A stretch of 64,000 nucleotides of DNA from Actinomycetes bacterium (GTDB lineage: Bacteria; Actinomycetota; Acidimicrobiia; Acidimicrobiales; RAAP-2), in the NCBI GenBank assembly GCA_021818265.1, contig JAKAEP010000002.1, positions 124,001 through 188,000 of the forward strand, written 5' to 3'. Under the pieces are notes generated by a model, which ran no database searches, was not told the origin of the DNA, and saw nothing but the letters and a program-made list of their open reading frames with translations. The position numbers and the translations under genes are program-made. Positions 1-9,677 of the stretch are shown here, piece by piece (the first letter of the stretch is position 1; each line of letters starts with the position of its first letter).

Positions 1-856
1 GGGCGAACTCCAGCGCGTCGACCCCGTCCACCCGGGTGAGGGCGAGGGTGTCGGGCGGCCCGGTGGGCGGGCTCGCGCGCCGGGCGAAGCGCCGGCGCAC
101 GACCCACCCGGCGAGCGCGGCGAGCGCCGTCTCGGCGGCCACGACCACCACGAGCACCGCCGCGAGGTTGGCCCAGAAGCTGCGCGTGGTGAGCAGGTGG
201 ATCCGGTAGTGGTGGTGGACGAGGTGGTCGGCCACCACCGAGAAGAGGCTCCACAGGTCGAGCAGGACGAATGCCACCACGGGCAGCCACACCCAGGCCG
301 CGAGGCGGCGGTAGAGGAGCCGGCTGGCGGCGAAGCGGGGGAGGGCCGAGGGGTCCTCGACGCGACGGGCGTCGGCGCGGTCGCGCGCGTCGACGACGGT
401 GTCGTCGACCTCGCTCACGCCCGCGGCGACCACCACGTCGCGCACGTCGTCGGCGGTGGCGACCTGGAGGACCACGTCGCGCGCGACGGCCACCCCGTGG
501 GCGGCGAGCTCGCCCTGGGCCGCGGGGTCGCTCAGCAGGTCGTGGTCGCTCGCCCCGGGCAGGACGAGCAGCTGGTGGCCGGGGCGGCCCGTGAAGCCGT
601 CCAGCGCGCCCGCGAGGGGCGACAGGGCCGCCAGGGTCTCGGCCACGAAGGCCCCGGGCCGGGCGCCCTCGGGCGGCGCGAAGAGGCCGCCGGCCACGAC
701 GACGACCGCCGGGTCGTCGAGGCCGTTCAACAGCTCGGCGAGCTCGACCAGCGCGCGGCCGCTCGGGTCGCTCCCGGGCGACAGGGCCAGGTCGCTCACG
801 ACGTAGACGTGGTGGCCGTAGGGGACCGGGAGGGTGCGTCGGCCGGGCACTGCCAC
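1..856 (-). CDS. Partial (runs off left edge): metallophosphoesterase-like protein with C-terminal transmembrane segments
   Basis: Manual minus-strand translation from GTG at 856: VAVPGRRTLPVPYGHHVYVVSDLALSPG...VVVVAGGLFAPP...LLVLPGASDHDLL... then hydrophobic LPVVAFVLLDLWSLFSVV and FWANLAAVLVVVVAAETALAALAGW; no stop seen to position 1. Confidence 0.6.
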   Translation of the reverse strand, partial: MAVPGRRTLPVPYGHHVYVVSDLALSPGSDPSGRALVELAELLNGLDDPAVVVVAGGLFAPPEGARPGAFVAETLAALSPLAGALDGFTGRPGHQLLVLPGASDHDLLSDPAAQGELAAHGVAVARDVVLQVATADDVRDVVVAAGVSEVDDTVVDARDRADARRVEDPSALPRFAASRLLYRRLAAWVWLPVVAFVLLDLWSLFSVVADHLVHHHYRIHLLTTRSFWANLAAVLVVVVAAETALAALAGWVVRRRFARRASPPTGPPDTLALTRVDGVDALEFA

Positions 857-909
857 GGGGTCTAGTCTCGCAGACACCGCCGCCGGCCGCCCACTGACCG
901 GGCGGGACC

Positions 910-1410
910 GTGACGACCGTGGAGAAACCCGCCCCCGCCCCCGAGAACTGGCTCTGGCGCGGCGACCCCCGCCCGCCGGGGGCCTCGGTGATCTTCGACG
1001 TGGACGGGGTCCTCGCCGACGCCGCGGGACGCCAGCACCACCTGGACCGGGGGGACTGGCGCCGCTTCTTCGACGAGGTGGGCGGCGACCCCCTGGTCGA
1101 GGAGGTGGCGCGCCTGGCCGAGCTGCTCGTCCCCGAGCTGGCCGTCGTGCTCGTCACGGGCCGGCCCCGCCGGGTCCAGGGCGCCACCGTCGAGTGGCTC
1201 GAGCGCCACGGGCTGCGCTGGGACCTGCTCGTGATGCGCGACTTCGGGGACTACGCGGGCGTCGAGCGCTACAAGCGCGCGACGCTGCACGACCTGCGCG
1301 CCCGCGGCTACGACGTGCGCCTGGCCCTCGACGACGACCCGCGCAACCACGCGATGTACGTCGACGAGGGCGTGCCCTGCCTCTACGTCCACTCCGGCTA
1401 CTACCTCTAG
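910..1410 (+). CDS. HAD-family phosphatase (polynucleotide 3'-phosphatase-like)
   Basis: VIFDVDGVLADAAGR, VLVTGRPRRVQ, LALDDDPRNHAMY. Confidence 0.75.
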   Translation: MTTVEKPAPAPENWLWRGDPRPPGASVIFDVDGVLADAAGRQHHLDRGDWRRFFDEVGGDPLVEEVARLAELLVPELAVVLVTGRPRRVQGATVEWLERHGLRWDLLVMRDFGDYAGVERYKRATLHDLRARGYDVRLALDDDPRNHAMYVDEGVPCLYVHSGYYL

Positions 1411-2849
1411 CCCGCCAGTCGCTGGCGCACCTCGCGCGCGGCGCGCCGGCCCGAGCCGATGGTGGCCGGCACGCCGACCCCGTCGTAGGCGCTGCCCGCG
1501 AGGGCGAGCCCGAGGGCGCGCGCGCCGGCGCGCGCCGCCTCGACGAGGGACGCGTGGCCGAGCTCGTACTGGGCCAGTGCCGACGGCCAGCGCGCGACGT
1601 GGGCGGCGCGCACCGGGCCGACCCGCCCGAGGAGGTGGCGAGCCTCGTCGCTCGCGCGCGCGACGAGCGCGTCGTCGTCGAGGTCGCGCCAGCGCGCGTC
1701 GTCGCTGCGCCCGACGTGGGCGCGCACGAGCACGTCGTCGTCGCGGCGCAGGTGGGGCCACTTGCGGTCGAGGAAGCTGAGCGCGGTGACGAGCATCGGG
1801 TCCGGTCCGGGCCACGCCGTGGCGAGGGGCACGAGCAGGCCCGTGCCCGTGGCGGGCAGGGTGGTGGTGGCGCGCTCGAGGCTGAGGGTCACCACGGCGA
1901 CGCCGGCGCTGCGCACGGCCGACAGGGCGGCGATCGCGCCGTCGTGGCGCCCGGCGAGCGCCGCCGTGACCGGGGCGGGCGTGGCCAGCACCACCGCGTC
2001 GGCCGGGGTGGTGGTGCTGGCCGTGTCGACCTCCCACGGGTAGGGCCCCGACGGGGTGCGCCGCAGGGCGGTCACCGCGGTGGCGCGGCGCAGCACGACC
2101 CCGCGCGCGGCGAGGGCGGCCGCGAGCGCCTCGGGCAGCGAGCCGAGCCCGCTCGTGAGGGTGACGAAGGCCGGGCCCGTGGGCTCCGACGCGTGTCGCG
2201 GCCCCGGGGAGGCCGGTCCCCCCTCGGCCAGGGCGGCGGCGAGCGACCCGCCTCGCCGGGCGGCCTCGAGCAGCGCCGGGAAGACCGAGCGCGCCGAGAG
2301 CTCGTCGATGCGCCCGGCCTGGATCCCCCCGACGAGCGGCTCGACGAGGCCGTGGGCGACCTCGTCGCCGAGCTTCGCGCGCACGATCGCCCCGATGGTC
2401 GCGTCCTCGCCCACGCTGAGGCGCGCGGGCCAGCGCCGGTCCCGGGCGAGGGCCCAGCGCCCCCGGCGGCTCAGGCCGGGCCAGTGGCGCAGCGCCGCCG
2501 CGTCGGTCGGCACCCCGAGCGCGAGCCCCGTGGGGATCTCCCGGGCCGCCCCGCGCAGCCAGACCCACGCCCCCGAGGCGGCGACCGGCTCGAGGCGCCC
2601 GGCGAGACCCAGCTCCTCGACGAGGTCGACCGCCTCGGGGCGTCGGGCGAGCACCCCGTCCGGCCCGACGTCGAGGGCCCGTCCGGCGACCTCGGCCGTC
2701 GCGAGGGGACCCCCGAGGCGCTCGGAGGACTCGATCAGCTCGACCCGCGGGGTCGCGTCGTCGGGACCCGCGGCGCCGCCGCTCAGCTCGTAGGCCGCCG
2801 CCAGCCCGGCGATGCCGCCGCCGACCACGACGACCGAGCGGCGGGCCAC
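1407..2849 (-). CDS. hemY: Protoporphyrinogen/coproporphyrinogen oxidase
   Basis: N-terminal FAD motif VVVVGGGIAGLAAAYELS; adjacent to hemH and hemE. Confidence 0.88.
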   Translation of the reverse strand: MARRSVVVVGGGIAGLAAAYELSGGAAGPDDATPRVELIESSERLGGPLATAEVAGRALDVGPDGVLARRPEAVDLVEELGLAGRLEPVAASGAWVWLRGAAREIPTGLALGVPTDAAALRHWPGLSRRGRWALARDRRWPARLSVGEDATIGAIVRAKLGDEVAHGLVEPLVGGIQAGRIDELSARSVFPALLEAARRGGSLAAALAEGGPASPGPRHASEPTGPAFVTLTSGLGSLPEALAAALAARGVVLRRATAVTALRRTPSGPYPWEVDTASTTTPADAVVLATPAPVTAALAGRHDGAIAALSAVRSAGVAVVTLSLERATTTLPATGTGLLVPLATAWPGPDPMLVTALSFLDRKWPHLRRDDDVLVRAHVGRSDDARWRDLDDDALVARASDEARHLLGRVGPVRAAHVARWPSALAQYELGHASLVEAARAGARALGLALAGSAYDGVGVPATIGSGRRAAREVRQRLAG

Positions 2850-3755
2850 CTAGGCCGCCGCGAGGACCACGCCGGCCAGGATCGACGTGAACGCGGGGTC
2901 GTCGTTGAGCGAGGCCGTGCGCACGAGGTGGAGGCCGATGTCGCGCGCCACGCCCTGGGCCTCCACGTCGATGTCGTAGAGGACCTCGAGGTGGTCGGCG
3001 ACGAACCCGATGGGACACGACACGACGTCGGTCACCCCCGAGGCACGCAGGTCGCGCAGCACCGCGAGGATGTCGGGGCCGATCCACGGGTCGGCCGTGC
3101 GCCCGGCCGACTGCCAGGCGGTGGTGAAGCGCGTCACGCCGGCGAGCGCCGCGGCGCGCGTGGCGGAGTCGAGGAGCTGGTCCGGGTAGTCGTCGCCGCG
3201 CTCGAGGATCCGCTCGGGGAGCGAGTGGGCGCTGAAGACGACCACGGTGGACGAGGCGCGCGCCGGGTCGAGGGTGGCCAGGGCGTCGGTGACCCTCGCG
3301 GCGATCAGCTCCAAGAATCCGGGGGCGTCGTACCAGCGCCCGATCGGCGTGAAGCGCACCGCGGGCCCCAGGGCCTCGCGGGCGCGCTCCATGTACTGGT
3401 CGGTCGACATCGACGAGGCGTGGGGGGCCAGCGCGAGCCCGACGACCTCGGTGAAGCCCTCGTCGCGGAAGCCGGTGGCGGCGTCCTCGAGCAGGGGCGG
3501 CTCGTACTTCGATCCGAAGCGCACGTCGAAGGCGCCCGGAGCCCGCCGCTCGAGCTCGGCGCGCAGCCCCGCCACCTGCGCGGCAGTGCGCTCGGCGAGC
3601 GGCGAGGTCCCACCGATCGCGTCGTAGCGGCGCTTGAGGTCGGCCAGCAGCTCGGGGGTGGGCGCCCGCCCGTGGCGGATCCGCGTGTAGTAGGCCTCGA
3701 CGTCGTCGGGGGTGGTGGGCGTCCCGTACGCCATGACCAGGACCCCCGTCGTCAT
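2850..3755 (-). CDS. hemH: Ferrochelatase (coproporphyrin/protoporphyrin)
   Basis: GVLVMAYGTPTTPDDVEAYYTRIRHGR, VVFSAHSLPERI, SCPIGFVADHLEVLYDID. Confidence 0.92.
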   Translation of the reverse strand: MTTGVLVMAYGTPTTPDDVEAYYTRIRHGRAPTPELLADLKRRYDAIGGTSPLAERTAAQVAGLRAELERRAPGAFDVRFGSKYEPPLLEDAATGFRDEGFTEVVGLALAPHASSMSTDQYMERAREALGPAVRFTPIGRWYDAPGFLELIAARVTDALATLDPARASSTVVVFSAHSLPERILERGDDYPDQLLDSATRAAALAGVTRFTTAWQSAGRTADPWIGPDILAVLRDLRASGVTDVVSCPIGFVADHLEVLYDIDVEAQGVARDIGLHLVRTASLNDDPAFTSILAGVVLAAA

Positions 3756-4786
3756 CGCACCCCCGCCTTGCCCTCGTCGTGCACCACGCGCACCACGGCC
3801 TCGAGGACGCTGGGGTCGGTCGAGGGCAGCACGCCGTGGCCCAGGTTAAAGACGTGCCCGGGCGCCGTGCCCGCCTTGGCCAGCACCTCACGGGCGGCCT
3901 CGACCGCGAGCGACGGCGCGCCCAGGCAGCGCGCCGGGTCGAGGTTGCCCTGGACGGCCCGGTCCCCGACGCGCGCGCGCGCCCGGTCCAGGTCGACGTG
4001 CCAGTCGACGCCCACCACCGAGGACCCGCACTGGGCCATGAGGTCGAGGATCTCCCCGGAACCCACGCCGAAGACGATCGTGGGCACGTCGAGGTCGGCC
4101 AGGCCCTCCAGGACGCGCCGGGTCGGCTCCAGGGCGAAGCGGGCGTACTCGTCGCGGGTCAGCGCCCCGGCCCAGGAGTCGAAGAGCTGGACGGCTCGCG
4201 CCCCGTGGGCGACCTGGGCGCGCAGGAAGGCGACGGTGACCGCGACCAGCCGCTCGCACAGGCGATCGAACAGGTCCGGGTCGGCGTGCATCAGCGTCTT
4301 GATCACGCCGAACTCCCGGGTGGGTGCGCCCTCGACGAGGTAGCTCGCCACGGTGAAGGGCGCGCCGGCGAAGCCGATGAGCGGCACGGAGGGGTCGAGG
4401 GCGGCCACGACCTTCTCGACGGTCTCGGTCACGTGGGCCACGTCGTCGTCGGTGAGGTCGCGCAGGCGCTCGAGGTCGCGCTCGTGGCGGAACGGGTCCT
4501 CGACCACGGGCCCGCGCCCGGGCACGACGTCGATGCCGAAGCCGATCGCGTGGTAGGGCACGACGATGTCGGAGAACAAGATGGCGGCGTCCACCCCGTA
4601 GCGCCGCACGGGCTGCAGGGTGATCTCGCAGGCCACGTCGGGCTGGGCGATGGCCTCGAGGATCGAGCCGCTTGAGCGCAGCGCCCGGTACTCGGGCAGC
4701 GAGCGGCCCGCCTGGCGCATGAACCAGACGGGCACGTGGTCCACCGACTCGCCCCGACAGGCCCTGAGGAAGGCCGACTCGCTCAC
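3752..4786 (-). CDS. hemE: Uroporphyrinogen decarboxylase
   Basis: VPVWFMRQAGRSLPEYRALR, ILFSDIVVPYHAIGFGIDVVPGRGP, GFAGAPFTVASYLVEG, FNLGHGVLPSTDP. Confidence 0.95.
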   Translation of the reverse strand: MSESAFLRACRGESVDHVPVWFMRQAGRSLPEYRALRSSGSILEAIAQPDVACEITLQPVRRYGVDAAILFSDIVVPYHAIGFGIDVVPGRGPVVEDPFRHERDLERLRDLTDDDVAHVTETVEKVVAALDPSVPLIGFAGAPFTVASYLVEGAPTREFGVIKTLMHADPDLFDRLCERLVAVTVAFLRAQVAHGARAVQLFDSWAGALTRDEYARFALEPTRRVLEGLADLDVPTIVFGVGSGEILDLMAQCGSSVVGVDWHVDLDRARARVGDRAVQGNLDPARCLGAPSLAVEAAREVLAKAGTAPGHVFNLGHGVLPSTDPSVLEAVVRVVHDEGKAGVR

Positions 4787-4894
4787 CGCGCCCCTTTCGA
4801 CCGGCCCAATCTAGGCGGGCCCCGACGCCCCCGTTTCTGGCGCGGCCGACCTCGCCTAGACTTGTTCCTTCCCTATTCCAAGGACGGTGTGCCG

Positions 4895-7243
4895 ATGGCC
4901 CACGAGCGTGAGATCGCCGAGGAGCAGGCGTTCCTCGACCGCGCCCTGGGAGCACTCGACCACATGCGCCGCGAGGCCGCCTCGATGCGCGACAGCGCCG
5001 CGGTGGCGACCATGCGCGGGGCGGGGGACCTCGTCGAGCGCGACGTGGTGATGGGCACTGCCCTGCACCGGCTGGACCAGCTCTCCATCGGCGACCAGGC
5101 CCTCTTCTTCGGGCGCATCGACTACCACCCCGGTGAGGCCGGCCGGGCCGAGACCTACCACGTCGGGCGCCTCGCGGTGTCCGACGAGGGCCTCAACCCG
5201 CTCGTCGTGGACTGGCGCGCGCCGGTCGCCGAGGCCTTCTACCGCGCCACCGGCGTCGAGCCCCTGGGCCTGTCGCGCCGGCGTCACGTGGCGATCCGCG
5301 CCAACGCCGTGGTCGGCGTGGAGGACGAGTACTTCGCCGACGAGCGCGGCGAGCTCGACCTGCCCGAGGACGAGGTCCGCGCGGCGACCGACGAGGGACT
5401 CATCGAGGGCGGGCTGGCGCTCGGTGGCCCGGGGGCGCTGCTGGCGGCCCTCGGGCGGGCGCGCACCGGGCGGATGGGCGACATCGTGGCGACGATCCAG
5501 GGGGAGCAGGACGAGATCATCCGCAGCCCGCTCGCCGGCATCCTGCTCGTCCAGGGCGGTCCGGGCACGGGCAAGACGGCCGTCGCCCTGCACCGGGCCG
5601 CGTACCTCCTCTTCACCCACCGCGCCACGCTCGAGCGCCAGGGCGTGCTCGTGGTCGGGCCCAACCCCCTCTTCCTCGACTACATCGAGAACGTGTTGCC
5701 GTCGCTCGGCGAGTCCGGCGTCACGCTGTCGACGGTCTCGGGTCTCGTCACCAACGTCGAGGCGCGCGCCGAGGAGCCCGAGGAGGTGGCCCGGCTCAAG
5801 GGCGACCTGCGCATGGTCGAGGTGCTCGCGCGGGCCCTGGGGACCCGTGAGCGGCCGCTCAAGAGCGACGTGGAGATACCGCTGGGCCGGGCGGTCCTCG
5901 TCCTGCGCGCGCGCTACACCCGCGACGCCGTCGAGCGGGCGCGGCGCCGGCCGGGGACCCACAACCAGCGCCGCTCGGCGGTGGGCCGCGAGCTGGCGGG
6001 TCGGCTGGCCCAGGAGTACTTCGCCCGCGCCCGACGCGAGCCCGACGAGGGAGGATCCCTCGAGGAGCTCGCCGAGCAGATCCGCCTGACGCCCCAGTTC
6101 AAAGAGGCCCTGCAGCGGATCTGGCCCCGTCTGTCGGGTCAGGAGCTCCTCCACGACCTCTTCGGCGCGCCGGCCCTGCTGCGCGCGGCGGGCCGCGGCG
6201 TGCTCAGCGAGGCCGAGATCGCCTCGCTGCACCGCCCCCGGTCGGCCTCGGTCGACGACGTCGCCTGGACCAAGGCCGACGCGGCCCTCATCGACGAGGC
6301 CCGGGTGCTCGTCGGGCCCCGTCGGCGCCCCCGCTCGGCGACGAGGCCCGACCCGGCCGGGGCACTCGGGGTGGACCTCGACGCGTACTCCGGTGACGTG
6401 CGCGCGGCCGCCCTGCGCGAGGCCCAGCGCCTGGCGAGCGCGGTCGCGGCCGACCTCGACGAGGCCGAGTTCGCCACCTACGGCCACATCGTCGTGGACG
6501 AGGCCCAGGACCTCTCGCCCATGGAGCTGCGCGTGCTGAAGCGCCGTGACCTCTCCGGCTCGATGACCATCGTGGGGGACATGGGCCAGGCGACGAGCGC
6601 CAGCTCCCCGGCGTCGTGGGACGCGCTGCTCTCGGTGCTCGAGCCGCGCCGGCCGCCGCGGCGGGTCGACCTGACCGTCAGCTACCGCACTCCCGAGGAG
6701 GTGCTCGACTTCGCGGCGCCGACCCTCGCCGCGGCCACGCCCGACCTGGTGGCGCCGCGCCCGGTGCGCCGTGTGGGGGTCGTGCCCGAGGTGGTCGAGG
6801 TCGAGGCCGACGACGTGGTCGGTGCCACCGCGGCGGCCGCCCGGCGCGCGCTCGAGGCGGTGGCGCCGGGCCGGGTCGCGGTGATCGTGCCCGACGGGAG
6901 CGTGCGCGACACCCTCGCTGCGCTGAGCGGCGCCGGCCTCGCCGCGGTCGACCCGCGCGTCGCGGGGGGCCGGGGGCTCTCGGCCGACCTCGTCGTCGTC
7001 CCGGCCGAGGGTGCCCACGGGCTCGAGTTCGACGCCGTGGTCGTCGTCGGGCCCGGTCGGATCGCGCGGCGCGGGGCCGCCCCGGGGGAGGCGACCTCGC
7101 CCCGGGGGCTGCGCACGCTCTACGTGGCCCTCACGCGCCCGACCCGCCGGCTCTTTGTCGTCTCGGGCGAGGCGCTGCCCGAGAGCGTGCGCGACGCCCT
7201 CGAGGCGCGCCGGCGCAACGAGCGGGTCGTCGAAATCGGCTAG
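4895..7243 (+). CDS. HelD-like / UvrD-family superfamily 1 helicase
   Basis: Walker A VQGGPGTGKTAVALHRAAYLL, VVDEAQDLSPMELRVLKRR, C-terminal LRTLYVALTRPTRRL; ATG at 4895 chosen. Confidence 0.88.
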   Translation: MAHEREIAEEQAFLDRALGALDHMRREAASMRDSAAVATMRGAGDLVERDVVMGTALHRLDQLSIGDQALFFGRIDYHPGEAGRAETYHVGRLAVSDEGLNPLVVDWRAPVAEAFYRATGVEPLGLSRRRHVAIRANAVVGVEDEYFADERGELDLPEDEVRAATDEGLIEGGLALGGPGALLAALGRARTGRMGDIVATIQGEQDEIIRSPLAGILLVQGGPGTGKTAVALHRAAYLLFTHRATLERQGVLVVGPNPLFLDYIENVLPSLGESGVTLSTVSGLVTNVEARAEEPEEVARLKGDLRMVEVLARALGTRERPLKSDVEIPLGRAVLVLRARYTRDAVERARRRPGTHNQRRSAVGRELAGRLAQEYFARARREPDEGGSLEELAEQIRLTPQFKEALQRIWPRLSGQELLHDLFGAPALLRAAGRGVLSEAEIASLHRPRSASVDDVAWTKADAALIDEARVLVGPRRRPRSATRPDPAGALGVDLDAYSGDVRAAALREAQRLASAVAADLDEAEFATYGHIVVDEAQDLSPMELRVLKRRDLSGSMTIVGDMGQATSASSPASWDALLSVLEPRRPPRRVDLTVSYRTPEEVLDFAAPTLAAATPDLVAPRPVRRVGVVPEVVEVEADDVVGATAAAARRALEAVAPGRVAVIVPDGSVRDTLAALSGAGLAAVDPRVAGGRGLSADLVVVPAEGAHGLEFDAVVVVGPGRIARRGAAPGEATSPRGLRTLYVALTRPTRRLFVVSGEALPESVRDALEARRRNERVVEIG

Positions 7244-7253
7244 AAAAGAAGCC

Positions 7254-7847
7254 GTGAGTCAGGCAGCCCCCACAAGCCTGGCGAACGCGGGGAAGATCGT
7301 TCACGACCGTCCGCCGATGCTCGCCATCGGCGTGATGATCTGGCTCGGCTCTGAGCTGATGTTCTTCTCCGGCCTGTTCGCCGCCCTGTTCACGATTCGA
7401 GCGCACCTCGCGTCGTGGCCCCCCGCGGGCACGAAGGTCGACACCCTCCAGGCTGGCGTCTTCACCGTCATCCTGGTCGCCTCGTCGTTCACGATGCAGT
7501 GGGCGGTGTGGCTGATCGAGCACCGCGAGCGCGGCAAGGCCCGCAACTGGATCATCGTGACGATCGTGATGGGCACCCTCTTCCTCGGCAACCAGGCCTA
7601 CGAGTGGACCCACCTGGCGACGAGGTGGTACACGAACTCCTACGGGTCGATCTTCTTCATCACGACCGGCCTGCACGGCCTGCACGTGTTCTTGGGCCTG
7701 GTGGCGATGGGCTTCCTGCTCTTTCGCATGCGGGGTCGCCAGGGCGACCCCGGTGAGCTCTCGACCTTCCAGGCCGTCAGCTACTACTGGCACTTCGTCG
7801 ACGTGGTCTGGATCGGGCTGTACTCGTCCCTGTTCTTGCTGAAGTAG
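7254..7847 (+). CDS. ctaE: Cytochrome c oxidase subunit III
   Basis: SELMFFSGLFAALFTIRA, FFITTGLHGLHVFLGL, YYWHFVDVVWIGLY; upstream of qcrCAB. Confidence 0.93.
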   Translation: MSQAAPTSLANAGKIVHDRPPMLAIGVMIWLGSELMFFSGLFAALFTIRAHLASWPPAGTKVDTLQAGVFTVILVASSFTMQWAVWLIEHRERGKARNWIIVTIVMGTLFLGNQAYEWTHLATRWYTNSYGSIFFITTGLHGLHVFLGLVAMGFLLFRMRGRQGDPGELSTFQAVSYYWHFVDVVWIGLYSSLFLLK

Positions 7848-7854
7848 GTCCCTG

Positions 7855-8742
7855 GTGCGTCGTCCCCCCCTCACCCGCCTGAGCCTGGCCGCCGTCGCGG
7901 CCGCGTTCGCCCTGGGCCCGCTCGCGCTGTTCGCCGGGGCGGCCGGGGCGGCCCCGGGGCCGTTCCAGACCACCCGCCACAACGCCGGCACGCCGAACTC
8001 GAGCCAGGTCACTCGCGACGCGAGCGGCCAGATCGTCTCCTACGGCAACAAGTGGATCACCTACAACGCGCCCTCGCCCGCGCTCGCCCAACTCGGCCAG
8101 GCGCTCTACATGGAGAACTGCGCCTCGTGCCACGGCACGAAGGCGAACGGCGTGCCGGCCGCGGGCACCGTGGGCGCGTACCCGAACCTGGTGGGCCTCG
8201 GGCCGGCCACGATCGACTTCTGGATCGTCTCGGGCCGTATGCCGGCCGCCGACCCGGCGGCCGTGCAGGCGCCGCGGCGCCAGCCCCGCCTGACCCCGAC
8301 CCAGGCCGAGGCCATCGCCGCCTGGGTCAACTCGCTCTCACCGAGCTACCCCTACATCCCGGACCCGCACCTCAAGCGGGCCAACGTGGCGACCGGCATG
8401 GCGCTGTTCGCGCTGAACTGCGCCGCGTGCCACACCATCGAGGGGGACGGGGACGCCCTGGCCTACTCGACCTTCGCGCCGTCGTTGCGCCACATCCCCG
8501 CCTACCAGGTGGCCGAGGCCATCCGCACCGGCCCGGCCAACATGCCGCGCTTCACGGGCAACCTCTCGGACCAGCAGGTCAATGACATCGTGGCCTACGT
8601 CACCAGGTACATCCAGCACCCGCAGAACCCCGGCGGCCTCGGGCTCGGCCAGCTCGGCCCGGTCGCGGAGGGCTTCGTGGCCCTGGTGATCGGACTGGGC
8701 ATCCTCGCCCTCGTCGCCTACTGGATCGGAGAGCGCGCGTGA
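7855..8742 (+). CDS. qcrC: Cytochrome bc1 complex diheme cytochrome c subunit
   Basis: Two CXXCH motifs (CASCHGTKANG, CAACHTIEG), C-terminal TM, synteny. Confidence 0.92.
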   Translation: MRRPPLTRLSLAAVAAAFALGPLALFAGAAGAAPGPFQTTRHNAGTPNSSQVTRDASGQIVSYGNKWITYNAPSPALAQLGQALYMENCASCHGTKANGVPAAGTVGAYPNLVGLGPATIDFWIVSGRMPAADPAAVQAPRRQPRLTPTQAEAIAAWVNSLSPSYPYIPDPHLKRANVATGMALFALNCAACHTIEGDGDALAYSTFAPSLRHIPAYQVAEAIRTGPANMPRFTGNLSDQQVNDIVAYVTRYIQHPQNPGGLGLGQLGPVAEGFVALVIGLGILALVAYWIGERA

Positions 8743-9677
8743 GCGACGAGTCCCGCACCCCGGTCGCCCTCGCGGGCCTGCGCGCCGACGACCCGCGCCT
8801 CGAGCCCTCGGCCCGCAACCCGCACGTCGTCGAGGCGGTGATCGCCGGGCTCATGGTCGTGGGCACCCTCTGCACGGCCGGATTCGGCGCGGCCTTCTGG
8901 GTGAACGCGAAGCCGTGGATCCTCGGCGCGACCCTCGGCGGGGGCCTGCTGTTCCTCGGGCTCGGGCTCATCGCCTGGGGCAAGTACCTCATGCCCCGCG
9001 GCCCCTTCGTCGAGGAGCGCCACCCGCTGGCCAACGACGAGGCCGAGCGCGAGGGACTCGCCTCGGTCCTGGTGGACCGCGGCGCCTCGGTCATAAGGCG
9101 CCGCCCGCTCCTCGGCGGGCTCCTCGGCGGCGGGATGGGCATCTTCGGGATCGTCGCCCTCTTCCCGCTGCTGCGCAGCCTCGGGCCGCTGCCCAAGGGG
9201 ACGCTGTTCCACACCGACTGGCGCAAGGGGTCGTACCTCGTCGACCAGACGGGCCGGCGCATCCACGAGGGCGACCTCGCGGTGGGCTCGATCGTCACGG
9301 TCTTCCCCGAGGGGACCGAGAACACCGACCGGGGCCAGGCCGTCGACCAGACGGTGCTGATCCGGCTGTCCAACGAGAACTACGTCACCCAGAAGGGCCG
9401 CGCGACCTGGGGCCCGAAGGGCTACGTGGCCTACTCCAAGCTTTGCACGCACCTCGGGTGCCCGGTGGGCCTCTACGAGCAGCAGCTGCAGCTGCTCGTC
9501 TGCCCGTGCCACCAGTCGATGTTCAACGTGACCGACGGAGCGATGCCCACCTTCGGGCCGGCCCCGCGCCCCCTGCCCCAGCTGCCGTTGTACATCGACG
9601 GCGAGGGCTACCTGCGCGCGCAGGCGGACTACGACCAGCCCGTGGGCCCGGGCTTCTGGGAACGGGGGCGCTCATGA
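8739..9677 (+). CDS. qcrA: Cytochrome bc1 complex Rieske iron-sulfur subunit
   Basis: CTHLGCPVGLYEQQLQLLVCPCHQSMFN Rieske cluster motifs. Confidence 0.95.
   Translation: MSDESRTPVALAGLRADDPRLEPSARNPHVVEAVIAGLMVVGTLCTAGFGAAFWVNAKPWILGATLGGGLLFLGLGLIAWGKYLMPRGPFVEERHPLANDEAEREGLASVLVDRGASVIRRRPLLGGLLGGGMGIFGIVALFPLLRSLGPLPKGTLFHTDWRKGSYLVDQTGRRIHEGDLAVGSIVTVFPEGTENTDRGQAVDQTVLIRLSNENYVTQKGRATWGPKGYVAYSKLCTHLGCPVGLYEQQLQLLVCPCHQSMFNVTDGAMPTFGPAPRPLPQLPLYIDGEGYLRAQADYDQPVGPGFWERGRS

Noticed and set aside
834-4343. 1169-aa plus-strand ORF across hemY/hemH/hemE
   Set aside because: Antisense high-GC artefact; the minus strand encodes clear heme enzymes.
4856-7018. 720-aa ORF opposite the HelD-like helicase
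   Set aside because: Antisense artefact with no recognisable motifs; helicase frame is unambiguous.
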